A program made the translations under genes and the position numbers. A DNA stretch of 36,897 nucleotides from Paracoccaceae bacterium. GTDB lineage: Bacteria; Pseudomonadota; Alphaproteobacteria; Rhizobiales; Stappiaceae. The stretch lies in contig JABXHV010000092.1 in NCBI GenBank assembly GCA_013373445.1, positions 1 through 36,897 on the forward strand, read 5' to 3'. Under the pieces are notes generated by a model, which saw only the letters and a list, made by a program, of their open reading frames with translations, was not told where the DNA came from and searched no databases. Positions 1-7,657 of this stretch are shown one piece after another (positions within the stretch are counted from its first letter, which is position 1; each line of letters starts with the position of its first letter).

Positions 1-1
1 G

Positions 2-121
2 GACCTGAGAGGGGCGAACCTGAGAGAGGCGGATCTAAATGTGGCGAACCTGAGAGAGGCTGACCTGAGAGAGGCGGACCTGAGCGGGGCTGACCTGAGA
101 GAGGCGGACCTGAGAGGGGCG
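2..121 (+). repeat. 15-bp tandem repeat, eight units, coding pentapeptides
   Basis: Eight consecutive 15-bp units begin at 2, 17, 32, 47, 62, 77, 92 and 107. Most read (G/A)ACCTGAGAG(A/G)GGC(G/T). The unit at 32 is the most diverged. The DNA is far more uniform than pentapeptide selection alone requires, because the two free positions are nearly always the same codons (CTG AGA GAG or CTG AGA GGG). This points to recent copy-number expansion by slippage or unequal crossing-over. The array probably continues leftward beyond the window. Confidence 0.9.
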
Positions 122-355
122 GACACCAGCAGCGCCAATTTTTGGGCCTCGCTGCTGGTGTGCGCTGATTTGAGCGTCACCGAAAACCTCACCTTGAGTC
201 AAATCACTTCTGCGTATGGTGACGCTTCGACACAACTGCCAGAGCGTTTGTCAGGGAAAAGACCCGAGCATTGGCCTAAAGAAAAACTCGATGTTCTGGA
301 GGCTGAAGACAAATGGAAAAAGTGGTTGGCGGACATCCAAGATAAGTATTCATGA
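2..355 (+). CDS. Pentapeptide-repeat protein, C-terminal part (gene cut by window start)
   Basis: The frame is open from base 2 to the TGA at 353-355, so the gene begins before the window. A GTG at 41 could be read as a start, but the same repeat continues upstream of it in frame, so I treat the gene as partial. The first 40 or so visible residues follow the A-(D/N)-L-x-x pattern of pentapeptide repeats, which fold as a right-handed quadrilateral beta helix. After the repeat comes a tail with the pattern LTLSQI...AYGD...LPE.L...P.HW, commonly seen at the end of such proteins, and a charged C-terminus. Pentapeptide proteins have varied roles (gyrase protection, effectors, scaffolds), and nothing here selects one. 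The family call is firm; the function is unknown. Confidence 0.85.
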   Translation, partial: DLRGANLREADLNVANLREADLREADLSGADLREADLRGADTSSANFWASLLVCADLSVTENLTLSQITSAYGDASTQLPERLSGKRPEHWPKEKLDVLEAEDKWKKWLADIQDKYS

Positions 356-371
356 TGTCTTCGCTTGGCCC

Positions 372-1799
372 TTATCCGCGCGGCTTTTCGGGTGGTTTCG
401 CGCCAGCGTTCCAGGTCAGGTTGGCGGGCCAGGCGAAGACATTGTTGTTGAAGCTACACGGGGCGCTGAGGCAGTTGCCCGCTTCGATCTGCCCATTTTT
501 GATCCAGATATAATGACCGGGTCCCGGGCCGGTGAATTCCATTGGCGTCCAGTCTGGCAGATCCGGCAGGTAGCCGCCCGGAGCGCCGTTTGGTCCGCCG
601 GGGTAGCAGTAGTTGCCGATCATGACCGAGCCGAGCGCGGAGCTGCCGGCCCCGATGCCGAACTGGTAGGTGCCTGAGCTCGGTTCGTTGGCGGTATGGG
701 TCTTGTCGGGCTTTTGATAGCCGAAGGCCTCGTTGTCCTTCAAAATTGTCACGGTGATGGGCTTGGTGGCATCAGCGGTGATCAGCACCTTTAAATTGGA
801 GTCCGCATAGGGAAACCCATAGGAGTTCGTGGCTTTGTGGATCACTTGCGCATATTGGTTGCCCTGACCGTCCGGGAAAGGGTCAAGGCCACGGAACCGG
901 TTGCTGTCATTGGGTCCATCGGCGGTAAAGTAGCCCTCGTTGATGCCGATCATGAGGTTGCGGAAGACCGAGTTGATGAGAACGCTGTCCGGGTCTGAGG
1001 TGTTGGGGTCATTTTGTGCCCGGCTCTGGCCGTCGTAGGTGAGCGAGCCACCGGCACATCGATAAAGGATTGCATTGTTCAGGTTGGCCCTGGTGATGGT
1101 GAGCTGCTTGCCGTCTTGATCGGTAAGCGAGATGCCTATGTCGTCCGGGCTCTGCGCTGGCGTGAAGCTGCCGGTAAAGACCAGCGTCTTGCCGTTGAGG
1201 GTATCCGAAGTGATTTTCAAAGGTGCCTGGGATTTACACAAGCTGTCGAGATAAGGCTCGAGGTTGCGATAACTGTCCGGCGCCAGCGTTGGCGACAGGC
1301 ATTTGGTCTGGCCTGAGCTGGTGGTGATCCGCGCGGCCGAGGGATCCTTGCCGGTCTGGACGGCGAAGAGGTCGTTGATGATCTCGTCAGTGGATTTGGC
1401 AAGGCCAAGCGAGAAGGGTGCACCATTGGATTTGACGCCGGAGATGGCGAGGGGCAGGCCGGTCAGGTCGACATTCGACAAGTTGAGCCAGACAATACTG
1501 CTGCCAGGCGTCCGGGAGAATTCAATCCAGCCATAGTAGGTGTCATTTCGCGGTGCCGGGTTTTCCGCAAGGTCTCCCAGCCCCACATAAAGCCGTCCAC
1601 TGGTCAGGCTCTGGAAGGTGATCTGTGGATCTGCGAGACTGCGCAGGGGTCTCGATTGGCCTTGTGTTATCCCGCCGAGATCAAGCGCTGCGGTTGCGCT
1701 CAGCAGTATATTGAGCGTGTCTGCATCTTCTGTCCGGTGGTTTTCAAACCTGAGGGTGGTCAAGTCAGTGGCAGCAACGTCGGTGGTCTCTTCTGTCAT
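372..1799 (-). CDS. Glycoside hydrolase family 64 / thaumatin-like beta-1,3-glucanase-like protein
   Basis: A 475-residue protein starting at ATG 1799. The layout resembles GH64 laminaripentaose-producing beta-1,3-glucanases: a beta-rich N-terminal part with SGRLYVGLGDL (about 67-77), then YGWIEFS (89-95) and LSNVDLTGLPL (107-117). There Glu93 and Asp111 sit about where the family's catalytic Glu and Asp are expected. Further on are RNLMIGINEGYF (280-291), YAQVIHKATNSYGFPYAD (316-333), and a strand LKVLITAD...ITVTIL. Six cysteines (167, 188, 248, 398, 443, 448) could form disulfides, as in thaumatin folds. Oddly, no signal peptide is visible: the N-terminus is acidic and Thr-rich. It could be a non-catalytic thaumatin-like relative. 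It lies tail to tail with the pentapeptide gene, with a 16-base gap. The assignment rests on remembered family motifs, not a search. Confidence 0.5.
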   Translation of the reverse strand: MTEETTDVAATDLTTLRFENHRTEDADTLNILLSATAALDLGGITQGQSRPLRSLADPQITFQSLTSGRLYVGLGDLAENPAPRNDTYYGWIEFSRTPGSSIVWLNLSNVDLTGLPLAISGVKSNGAPFSLGLAKSTDEIINDLFAVQTGKDPSAARITTSSGQTKCLSPTLAPDSYRNLEPYLDSLCKSQAPLKITSDTLNGKTLVFTGSFTPAQSPDDIGISLTDQDGKQLTITRANLNNAILYRCAGGSLTYDGQSRAQNDPNTSDPDSVLINSVFRNLMIGINEGYFTADGPNDSNRFRGLDPFPDGQGNQYAQVIHKATNSYGFPYADSNLKVLITADATKPITVTILKDNEAFGYQKPDKTHTANEPSSGTYQFGIGAGSSALGSVMIGNYCYPGGPNGAPGGYLPDLPDWTPMEFTGPGPGHYIWIKNGQIEAGNCLSAPCSFNNNVFAWPANLTWNAGAKPPEKPRG

Positions 1800-1979
1800 G
1801 GTCTGGTCCCGGTTTCGGTCATCGCTGGCAGGACGTTTGATATGTCAGCGTGTGAGAGAAACTTCGATGCCAACGGACCTCTGAGCAGCTTTTGTGATCA
1901 GAACGATCACAAGCTTTCATTTGTCTGATCGCTGGTCAGGCACTAACAATGGAGCCTGATTTGCCAATGTTGAAGCCGG

Positions 1980-2600
1980 GTGAGCGACGTGTCTGATTTT
2001 TCCGAGGTTGAACCGCATTCCTATGTGCGCGGGCGCAAGGTGCCCGGCACTGTGACCACTGTCTTGAAAACAACGTCGCCGGGGGAATTCCAGACGGTCG
2101 AGGTCGATCGGCTGGCGTTGACATTTGAAGGGATTGAGGGCGATCGGCACGGCGGCTTTACGCGGTTGTCGGGTGGGCGTGAGCCCTGGTATCCGCGGGG
2201 TACGCAAATGTGCAACGAGCGCCAGATTTCCATCTTGTCCGAGGACGAGCTTCAGCTGATTGCACAGGCAATGGAACTTGACGTTCTAAAGCCGCAATGG
2301 ATCGGTGGGAATATTGTTGTGTCGGGTGTTCCGGCACTGTCGCTCATTCCGCCGCGGACCCGTCTGGTGTTTGAGGGCGGCGTGGTTATTCGCGTGGATG
2401 GTGACAACGCACCATGCCGGATTGCTGGAGGTGCAATTGGTGAGCATGTTCCTGGCCGCGATGGGCTGGACCTGTTGTTTCCCAAGGTTGCCAAACGGCG
2501 CAGGGGGCTGGTCGGATATATTGAAAAACCGGGCGAGGTTCGCGCCGGTGAAGCAATGCTAGCCCACGTGCCGGAGCAGTGGATCTACAGACCTGATTGA
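1980..2600 (+). CDS. MOSC domain-containing protein
   Basis: A 206-residue protein, probably starting at GTG 1980; a GTG at 1989 is an alternative. It carries the MOSC pattern: GIEGDRHGGF (51-60), an R-Q-I-S-I-L-S strand after CNE, WIGGNIVVSGV (107-117), and Cys146 in the NAPCRIAG stretch, corresponding to the conserved cysteine of MOSC proteins. It ends with the typical RRGLVGYIEKPGEVRAGE. MOSC domains occur at the C-terminus of molybdenum cofactor sulfurases and in stand-alone proteins (YiiM, YuaD types) acting on N-hydroxylated compounds or moving sulfur. This is a stand-alone MOSC without a cysteine-desulfurase domain. No molybdoenzyme gene is nearby, so the partner is unknown. It converges on the GGDEF-EAL gene with a 25-base gap. 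Confidence 0.85.
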   Translation: MSDVSDFSEVEPHSYVRGRKVPGTVTTVLKTTSPGEFQTVEVDRLALTFEGIEGDRHGGFTRLSGGREPWYPRGTQMCNERQISILSEDELQLIAQAMELDVLKPQWIGGNIVVSGVPALSLIPPRTRLVFEGGVVIRVDGDNAPCRIAGGAIGEHVPGRDGLDLLFPKVAKRRRGLVGYIEKPGEVRAGEAMLAHVPEQWIYRPD

Positions 2601-2625
2601 GGGTGTTCTGGCGTGACGACTGTGG

Positions 2626-4605
2626 TTAGGCTTGAAGCATGGCAGGCTCTGCCGTGCCAGGTATCAGGTCTTTCCAAGATGCCGTCTCTGCCCAGTTGAC
2701 AGCTTCCTCGACGAACATCGGCTTGGCGATGGCATAGCCCTGGAAATTTTGACCGCCCATACCTGCAAGCATGTAAATCTGGTCGCGGTTCTCGACACCT
2801 TCGATAATGCAATCCAGGCTCATGCTGTAGCACAGAGCGATGATCGACTTGACGATGTCGCGCGTGTCGCGGTTATGAAGATTGGAAATGAAGCTGCGAT
2901 CCACCTTGACCTTGTCGATCGGCAAGCGGTGCAAATAAGCCAGACTCGAGTATCCAGTGCCGAAATCGTCGAGTGCGATCTTGAAGCCGCAGGCGCGAAG
3001 CATGCGCAGGTTTTCTTCAGCGTTTTCCAGCGAGTCGATGACCGCCGTTTCGGTCAGCTCGAATGTGATAAATTCAGGTCGGACGTGGTTGGCATGACAA
3101 ATCGCGATCAGCTCGAGAATGGTTTCCTTGCTTGTGACGTCATGCGCCGACAGGTTGAATGACATGCATAGGTCCGCGCCCAAAACCGAATGCCCTTTCA
3201 ATGCCTTGCGGAACAGGGTGATGGTCATATGGCGGATCAGACCGGCGCGCTCTGCCAGTGATATGAATATGTCGGGGCTGATGCTGCCGAGTGTCGGGTT
3301 CGTCCAGCGGGCCAGTGCCTCATAGCCAACGATGCTGTCGTTCTGCAGATTGACAATTGGCTGATAGGAAACCTCGAGCTCTTCGTCGAGGTTCGCTGAA
3401 TGCAGTGCAGCTTCGATTTCTTCCTCGTGACGCTTCTTCTGGCCCAGGTCTTCCGAATAGATGGTGACCATGCCGCGTCGTTGGGACTTTGATTCGTAAA
3501 GAGCAAGGTCAGCACGGTCATACAGAGCGTGACGCTGATCTTCCTTGGGATCAGAGATTACGATGCCACAGGAACAGCCGATGCTGACTTTCGTTTCGCC
3601 CAGCTGACATGACTTTGAAAGCTTGTCGCAAAGAGATTGGCCAAGACTTCTGATTGCTTCACGGTCCGTGACATAGCCGGTGTAGATGAACCCGAATTCG
3701 TCGCCGCCCAGACGTGCCGCGGTGAAGTTCTCGCTTTCAAGTTCTGCAAGTCGGCGTCCAATCTCGATCAGCAGCTGATCGCCAACCTTGTGGCCATAGG
3801 TGTCGTTGACTGGCTTGAAGTTGTCCAAATCCAGCAGACCAATGGCAAAGGACCTGTTTTTGCCAAGTGATTGCGCTACTTGCTGGAAAAAGAAACGACG
3901 ATTGGGAATGCCAGTAAGCGGGCATGTATGTGCCAGTTTGCGGTTCTCAAGCGACAGAAGTTCCGTTTCTGCCTGCTTTTCTGCCAGAACTTCCCGTGAT
4001 TCCAGGAGTTTCTTGAACTCGCTGAACATGTTCAGGAAGACACGCTGCATGGCAAGGCAGACAGCGGCGATGTTGAACGCCATGGCCGTGAAGACCATTT
4101 CATCCTGATAGAGGTAATGAATGAGATAGGGCACCATGACGACAGCGGTTACGATCACGCCCGCCTGCGGCAAGTGTGCGAGACAGAATGTGCAGCCGAT
4201 CACCGTGATCGCGATGAAAATCGCGACCTGACTGCGCTGCAGGTCATTGCCGTATTGATCGAGATTGAGCGCCCAAGTGACGTGAAAGAGACCCAGAGCC
4301 AAGGCTATGATAAGCACCTGTCGCAGTTTGGAGGCTGCCATCGCGGGCGTGCATTCCAGGTTTCTATTCAGTCGCCAGTAAAAAACGCGAGCGAGGCTAA
4401 CAACGGTCAAGCCGATGGCAATGTAGAGATTTTCGGCATGCGGGGCGACGTCCAAATGGGAGTATGTGACCGCCCAGGAATTGGCAATCAGTAGAAAATA
4501 CATAACAGGAATTTGGCGCGTCAGTTCCCTGAACTGCGCGATCACAAGGTCATCTTTGACATTGTGTAGTGTGATCCAATCTAAAAGCTTGTGAAGCGAT
4601 TTCAT
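2626..4605 (-). CDS. Membrane-bound GGDEF-EAL cyclic-di-GMP protein
   Basis: A 659-residue protein from ATG 4605. The N-terminal 190 residues hold about five to six hydrophobic segments (around 33-50, 60-77, 97-113, 127-143, 148-166, 172-190). A short coiled linker (195-225) follows, then GGDEF (about 226-385) with an intact signature RLGGDEF at 298-304, and EAL (about 395-640). The EAL domain keeps YEALARW (428-434), the FELTET glutamate (about 516), DDFGTGYSSL (546-555) and EGVE (602-605). These are the metal-binding and catalytic positions needed for c-di-GMP hydrolysis. Both half-reactions therefore look possible: diguanylate cyclase from two GTP, and phosphodiesterase to pGpG. In such hybrids one domain is often regulatory, and the sequence does not tell which dominates. 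No PAS or named sensory domain is visible. It is a single-gene unit. Confidence 0.93.
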   Translation of the reverse strand: MKSLHKLLDWITLHNVKDDLVIAQFRELTRQIPVMYFLLIANSWAVTYSHLDVAPHAENLYIAIGLTVVSLARVFYWRLNRNLECTPAMAASKLRQVLIIALALGLFHVTWALNLDQYGNDLQRSQVAIFIAITVIGCTFCLAHLPQAGVIVTAVVMVPYLIHYLYQDEMVFTAMAFNIAAVCLAMQRVFLNMFSEFKKLLESREVLAEKQAETELLSLENRKLAHTCPLTGIPNRRFFFQQVAQSLGKNRSFAIGLLDLDNFKPVNDTYGHKVGDQLLIEIGRRLAELESENFTAARLGGDEFGFIYTGYVTDREAIRSLGQSLCDKLSKSCQLGETKVSIGCSCGIVISDPKEDQRHALYDRADLALYESKSQRRGMVTIYSEDLGQKKRHEEEIEAALHSANLDEELEVSYQPIVNLQNDSIVGYEALARWTNPTLGSISPDIFISLAERAGLIRHMTITLFRKALKGHSVLGADLCMSFNLSAHDVTSKETILELIAICHANHVRPEFITFELTETAVIDSLENAEENLRMLRACGFKIALDDFGTGYSSLAYLHRLPIDKVKVDRSFISNLHNRDTRDIVKSIIALCYSMSLDCIIEGVENRDQIYMLAGMGGQNFQGYAIAKPMFVEEAVNWAETASWKDLIPGTAEPAMLQA

Positions 4606-4740
4606 CTTTGCCCCGTTTTCGTCCCTAGTAGTAAGAACTACGGATGAAGAGTGAATTGCTCCTTAACCTTAGGATAGCTCGCGCAAAGATTGTGCAAATT
4701 TCGTTATTTGGTTTTTTTGTTGGTAAACGTATTACTAATA

Positions 4741-5088
4741 TTAAACACTGCGCAGTTTGTCTGACTTCTTTGTTTCGTTTTCTGCATGGTCCGATGACCA
4801 ATCGTTGAGAATATCTTCCATATCTCCCATCACGAAGTGACGTGCGGCATCACGGTCATAGCCTTCATCCAACAAAGCGTCGTAGTCGGTCATTTCATGT
4901 CGAACGTAGCTGGTCAGGGCCTGTTGAATGGCGATGGAGGCGGGTAGGTGCCGCAAATGACCGGCGCTAGCAATTTCTATAATCTTAAGTGCATCGGCGA
5001 AGGGAACGCCCGGTGCGCACATGCGCAGGGCTTTGCGCAGCTCCTTAAGGCGTCTCGCGGGTGTCCTTTGAAAGTCTTTATCTTCCAA
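4741..5088 (-). CDS. DUF2293 domain-containing protein
   Basis: A small protein matching the DUF2293 pattern: APGVPFADALKIIEIA, then HLRHLPASIAIQQAL, then RHEMTDYDALLDEGYDRDAA followed by RHFV and a C-terminal W. The function of the family is unknown. The longest frame begins at ATG 5184, but that start overlaps the start codon of the divergent regulator on the other strand and has no ribosome binding site. I prefer TTG 5088 (115 residues), which follows a GAGGGA about nine bases upstream and leaves room for two promoters. The extra residues of the long form (many Lys, Leu, Arg) do not resemble the family. The stop is at 4741. Confidence 0.65.
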   Translation of the reverse strand: MEDKDFQRTPARRLKELRKALRMCAPGVPFADALKIIEIASAGHLRHLPASIAIQQALTSYVRHEMTDYDALLDEGYDRDAARHFVMGDMEDILNDWSSDHAENETKKSDKLRSV

Positions 5089-5130
5089 TTGGAGATGTTC
5101 CCTCAATCTCGATTTTGGCGTCCTTAGGCA

Positions 5131-5173
5131 TATAACAAGGAGAATATTTCTAAAACTCTGTAGATGTGTTATA
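5131..5173. promoter_or_regulatory. Possible operator between DUF2293 gene and SufR-like regulator
   Basis: The arms TATAACA (5131-5137) and TGTTATA (5167-5173) are a perfect 7-bp inverted repeat separated by 29 bases. The right arm ends nine bases before the ATG of the regulator. In this divergent, promoter-sized region it is a candidate autoregulatory site. It is also possible that it is chance in AT-rich DNA. Confidence 0.35.
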
Positions 5174-5182
5174 GCTTTTTTC

Positions 5183-5815
5183 ATGTCCGAGCGTACAAAA
5201 ACCAGACTGCTTTTGGAGCTTAAGGTCAGTGGCCCTCAGACTGCGGCTGATCTTGCGCAACGGGAAAATGTCACACCTGTTGCTGTGCGCCAGCATCTGG
5301 ACAGCCTCCTTGCTGAAGGGCTTGTGAGCTTTGCAGATCAAAAAGGTGCGGTCGGCAGACCCAAACGCTTTTGGAGCCTCAGCGCAAAGGGGCATTCAGG
5401 ATTTCCCGATAATCATTCAACGCTTGCCCTGGGACTCATGGATGGCGTTCGCTCGCTCTATGGAGCCGAGGGAATCGACAAGTTAGTCGATCACCGTGAA
5501 GAAGAGAGTTTCAAGACTTACTCCGCTGCACTTTCGGGCAAGGACGAGCTGCTTGAAAAGCTGGCTACTTTAGCGCATCTGCGCTCTGGTGAAGGGTATA
5601 TGGCGGAGGTTGTTGATGATCCTGAAGGGGATGGTTTTCTGTTGGTCGAAAATCACTGCTCCATTTGCTCTGCCGCGCGCGCCTGCGAGGGCTTTTGCAA
5701 ATCCGAGCTGCGTCTTTTTACCCGATTGCTGGGCGATGGTGTCGAGGTTACCAGGGAAGAACATCTTTTGGCTGGAAATCGGCGTTGTGTTTACAGGGTC
5801 GTCGAAGCCGCCTAA
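5183..5815 (+). CDS. SufR/COG2345-type winged-helix regulator with putative Fe-S cysteines
   Basis: A 210-residue protein from ATG 5183. Residues 1-70 form a DeoR/ArsR-like winged helix: TRLLLELKVSGPQTAADLAQ, then VTPVAVRQHLDSLLAEGLV, then the wing GRPKRFWSLS. The C-terminal half has the family pattern ENHCSIC..A..C..FCKSEL with cysteines at 159, 162, 168 and 172, and a fifth in RRCVY (202). In cyanobacterial SufR, C-terminal cysteines of this kind hold a [4Fe-4S] cluster that controls DNA binding. By analogy this should be a metal- or cluster-sensing regulator, but its sensed signal is inferred. No suf or isc genes lie in the window. The adjacent inverted repeat at 5131-5173 is a candidate target. 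Confidence 0.8.
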   Translation: MSERTKTRLLLELKVSGPQTAADLAQRENVTPVAVRQHLDSLLAEGLVSFADQKGAVGRPKRFWSLSAKGHSGFPDNHSTLALGLMDGVRSLYGAEGIDKLVDHREEESFKTYSAALSGKDELLEKLATLAHLRSGEGYMAEVVDDPEGDGFLLVENHCSICSAARACEGFCKSELRLFTRLLGDGVEVTREEHLLAGNRRCVYRVVEAA

Positions 5816-6000
5816 CCGATCTCCTCGCGCTGTTTTATCTTCAATGACTTTTACCCGTCTTTTGTCGTCATCGGTCACCTTGCTGCGTAAATCTGCAGTC
5901 ATACGTGAGTTTGCGTGTTTTTGCAGCGCTTGAAAAACAAGTTGCGATACAAAACAGCAGTTACAATGCGAAAACACGATTTGGTCTGAGCGCTATTCGG

Positions 6001-6006
6001 TATAAT
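6001..6006 (+). promoter_or_regulatory. Candidate -10 box for TRAP operon 1
   Basis: A perfect TATAAT lies about 100 bases before the dctP-like start. It is flanked by two near-identical 8-mers, TGGTCTGA at 5982-5989 and TGGTCAGA at 6008-6015, which could be regulator half-sites. No good -35 box at 16-18 bases spacing is visible. Confidence 0.35.
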
Positions 6007-6102
6007 GTGGTCAGATGTTTAGGAGTGTTGTGTCCGGCAAATCATGCGCACGGCTGCACTCTTTATGTTCAGAGTTGGATGACGTCACAAAGGACAGTTG
6101 TA

Positions 6103-7116
6103 ATGAAGTTGAAGCTCCTTGCCGGTTGTACTGCAGTGTTTCTCTCGATGGGGTCGATGGCGATGGCCAAAACCACGCTGACCGTTGCGAACTGGCTACC
6201 ACCTGCGCATCCTCTTGTCGCCGAACTGATCAAGCCGATGACAGAGAAGATTGCGGAAGCAACCAAGGGTGAGGTTACAGCCACAATTCTGCCTGCGCCG
6301 CTCGGGCCGCCGCCTGCACACTTTGATTTTGCCGTAAATGGCGTTGCCGACATTACCTTCGGTGTTCAGGGATACAATCCGGGCCGCTTTAAGACGACAA
6401 GCCTGGTTGAACTGCCTTTCAGCGGCGATACCGCCGAAGCCACTTCGGTTGCATACTGGCGCACATTCAAGGCGATGCTGGAAGAGGCAGGCGAGTACAA
6501 AGACGTAAAGGTTCTTGCTGTCTTTACCCACGGTCCCGGTGAGATTTTCATAAAGGAAGGCGACCCAGCGGCTCCGGAACTTCTCGAAGGCACGAAGATG
6601 CGTGTTGGCGGCGGTATCATTCACGAGATTGCGTCAAAACTCGGTGCTGTTCCGGTCGAAGGTCCATCGCCTAAAACTTATGAGTTGTTGAGCCAAGGTG
6701 TTGCAGACGGCATCTTCTTCCCGCCGGAGTCCGTCAACTTCTTCAAATTGATCCCATTGCTCAAAGAGGGCGTTATGGTGCCGGGCGGGTTGTACAACAC
6801 CTCGTTCTTCATCGTCATGAACAAGGCGAAGTGGGACAGCTTGAGTGCCGAAGATCAAGCCGCCATCGACAGCGTCACCGGAGAGGCTCTTGCGCGGATG
6901 GCGGGTAAGATGTGGGATACTGCAGATGCCAAGGGATTGGCTGCGATGGAAGGCAAAGTAAATATCTCTACGGCTACTGAAGCCCAGATGGCTGCCTGGA
7001 GAGAACGACTTGCTCCTGTGGTTGATGCCCAGTTGGCCAAAGTGGCCGAGACCGGTGTCGATGCTGCTGCAGCCTATGAAATGTTCAAGGCAGAAGTTGC
7101 GGCTGAGAGCAAATGA
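6103..7116 (+). CDS. TRAP transporter solute-binding protein (DctP family), system 1
   Basis: A 337-residue periplasmic binding protein. The frame is open further upstream, but ATG 6103 is preferred because an AAGGA lies about nine bases before it. The protein then starts with a clear signal peptide (MKLKLLAGCTAVFLSMGSM..) cleaved near AMA/KT at 22-23. The body shows the TRAP-P fold: LTVANWLPPAHPLV at the N-terminus, PGEIFIKEGD, and G-T-K-M-R-V (163-168) with Arg167 at the usual ligand-carboxylate position. Further on are a YELLSQGVADGIFF helix and the ..SAEDQAAIDS.. segment near the C-terminus. Binding of an organic acid is expected for the family, but the substrate is not deducible. It is the first gene of a three-gene operon and overlaps the next by four bases (ATGA). 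Confidence 0.93.
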   Translation: MKLKLLAGCTAVFLSMGSMAMAKTTLTVANWLPPAHPLVAELIKPMTEKIAEATKGEVTATILPAPLGPPPAHFDFAVNGVADITFGVQGYNPGRFKTTSLVELPFSGDTAEATSVAYWRTFKAMLEEAGEYKDVKVLAVFTHGPGEIFIKEGDPAAPELLEGTKMRVGGGIIHEIASKLGAVPVEGPSPKTYELLSQGVADGIFFPPESVNFFKLIPLLKEGVMVPGGLYNTSFFIVMNKAKWDSLSAEDQAAIDSVTGEALARMAGKMWDTADAKGLAAMEGKVNISTATEAQMAAWRERLAPVVDAQLAKVAETGVDAAAAYEMFKAEVAAESK

Positions 7117-7649
7117 CGCCAGGCGGTCAACCGCATTCAGGTGACTTTGAACCGGCTGCGGAAACGCAGCCGGCTTCTGTTTTTGACAATCCGTTCAAAC
7201 TGTCTTTTGCCTTCCTTGGTGGTCTGATGCTTATGGCGATGATGGCGCTGACGGTTTGTGACGTGATTGGACGTTATGTGTTCAACGCGCCTGTAGTAGG
7301 GGCGACCGAGCTGACCGGTGTACTTCTGGCTGCCATCATATTTCTTGGCGTGCCTGCAGTGAGCCTGGATACCGAGCATGTGACGGTCGATCTGGTCAGC
7401 GATCGCGTTCCCCGATGGATCGTACCGTTTCGCAGGTTGGCAACGGGGCTGATATCGTCCGGCATTCTGATGGTGGTGGCCTGGCGTATCTGGGTCTATG
7501 CCGGTCAAATCGGGGGGTATGGCGGCACGACAACCACACTGGAGCTGCCCGTTGCGCCACTTGGTTGTTTTTGCGCGTTGTGTTGCTTGTTCGGTTCGTT
7601 GTTGACCCTTTATGTCACCTTGACCACTCTTTCTTCGCGTACTGGATAA
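7113..7649 (+). CDS. TRAP transporter small membrane subunit (DctQ family), system 1
   Basis: A 178-residue protein with four hydrophobic segments starting near residues 28, 65, 105 and 140. It carries the DctQ-like E-L-T-G-V-L-L-A...LGVPAVSLDTEHVTVDLV stretch after the second half of helix 1. The ATG at 7113 overlaps the stop of the binding-protein gene, indicating translational coupling. The subunit pairs with the large DctM-type subunit in the inner membrane to make the sodium-driven importer. Confidence 0.92.
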   Translation: MTPGGQPHSGDFEPAAETQPASVFDNPFKLSFAFLGGLMLMAMMALTVCDVIGRYVFNAPVVGATELTGVLLAAIIFLGVPAVSLDTEHVTVDLVSDRVPRWIVPFRRLATGLISSGILMVVAWRIWVYAGQIGGYGGTTTTLELPVAPLGCFCALCCLFGSLLTLYVTLTTLSSRTG

Positions 7650-7657
7650 TTGGTTTC

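Noticed and set aside
5905-6102. N-terminal extension of the TRAP 1 binding protein
   Set aside because: It would place 66 residues before a perfect signal peptide, and the ribosome site is at 6103.
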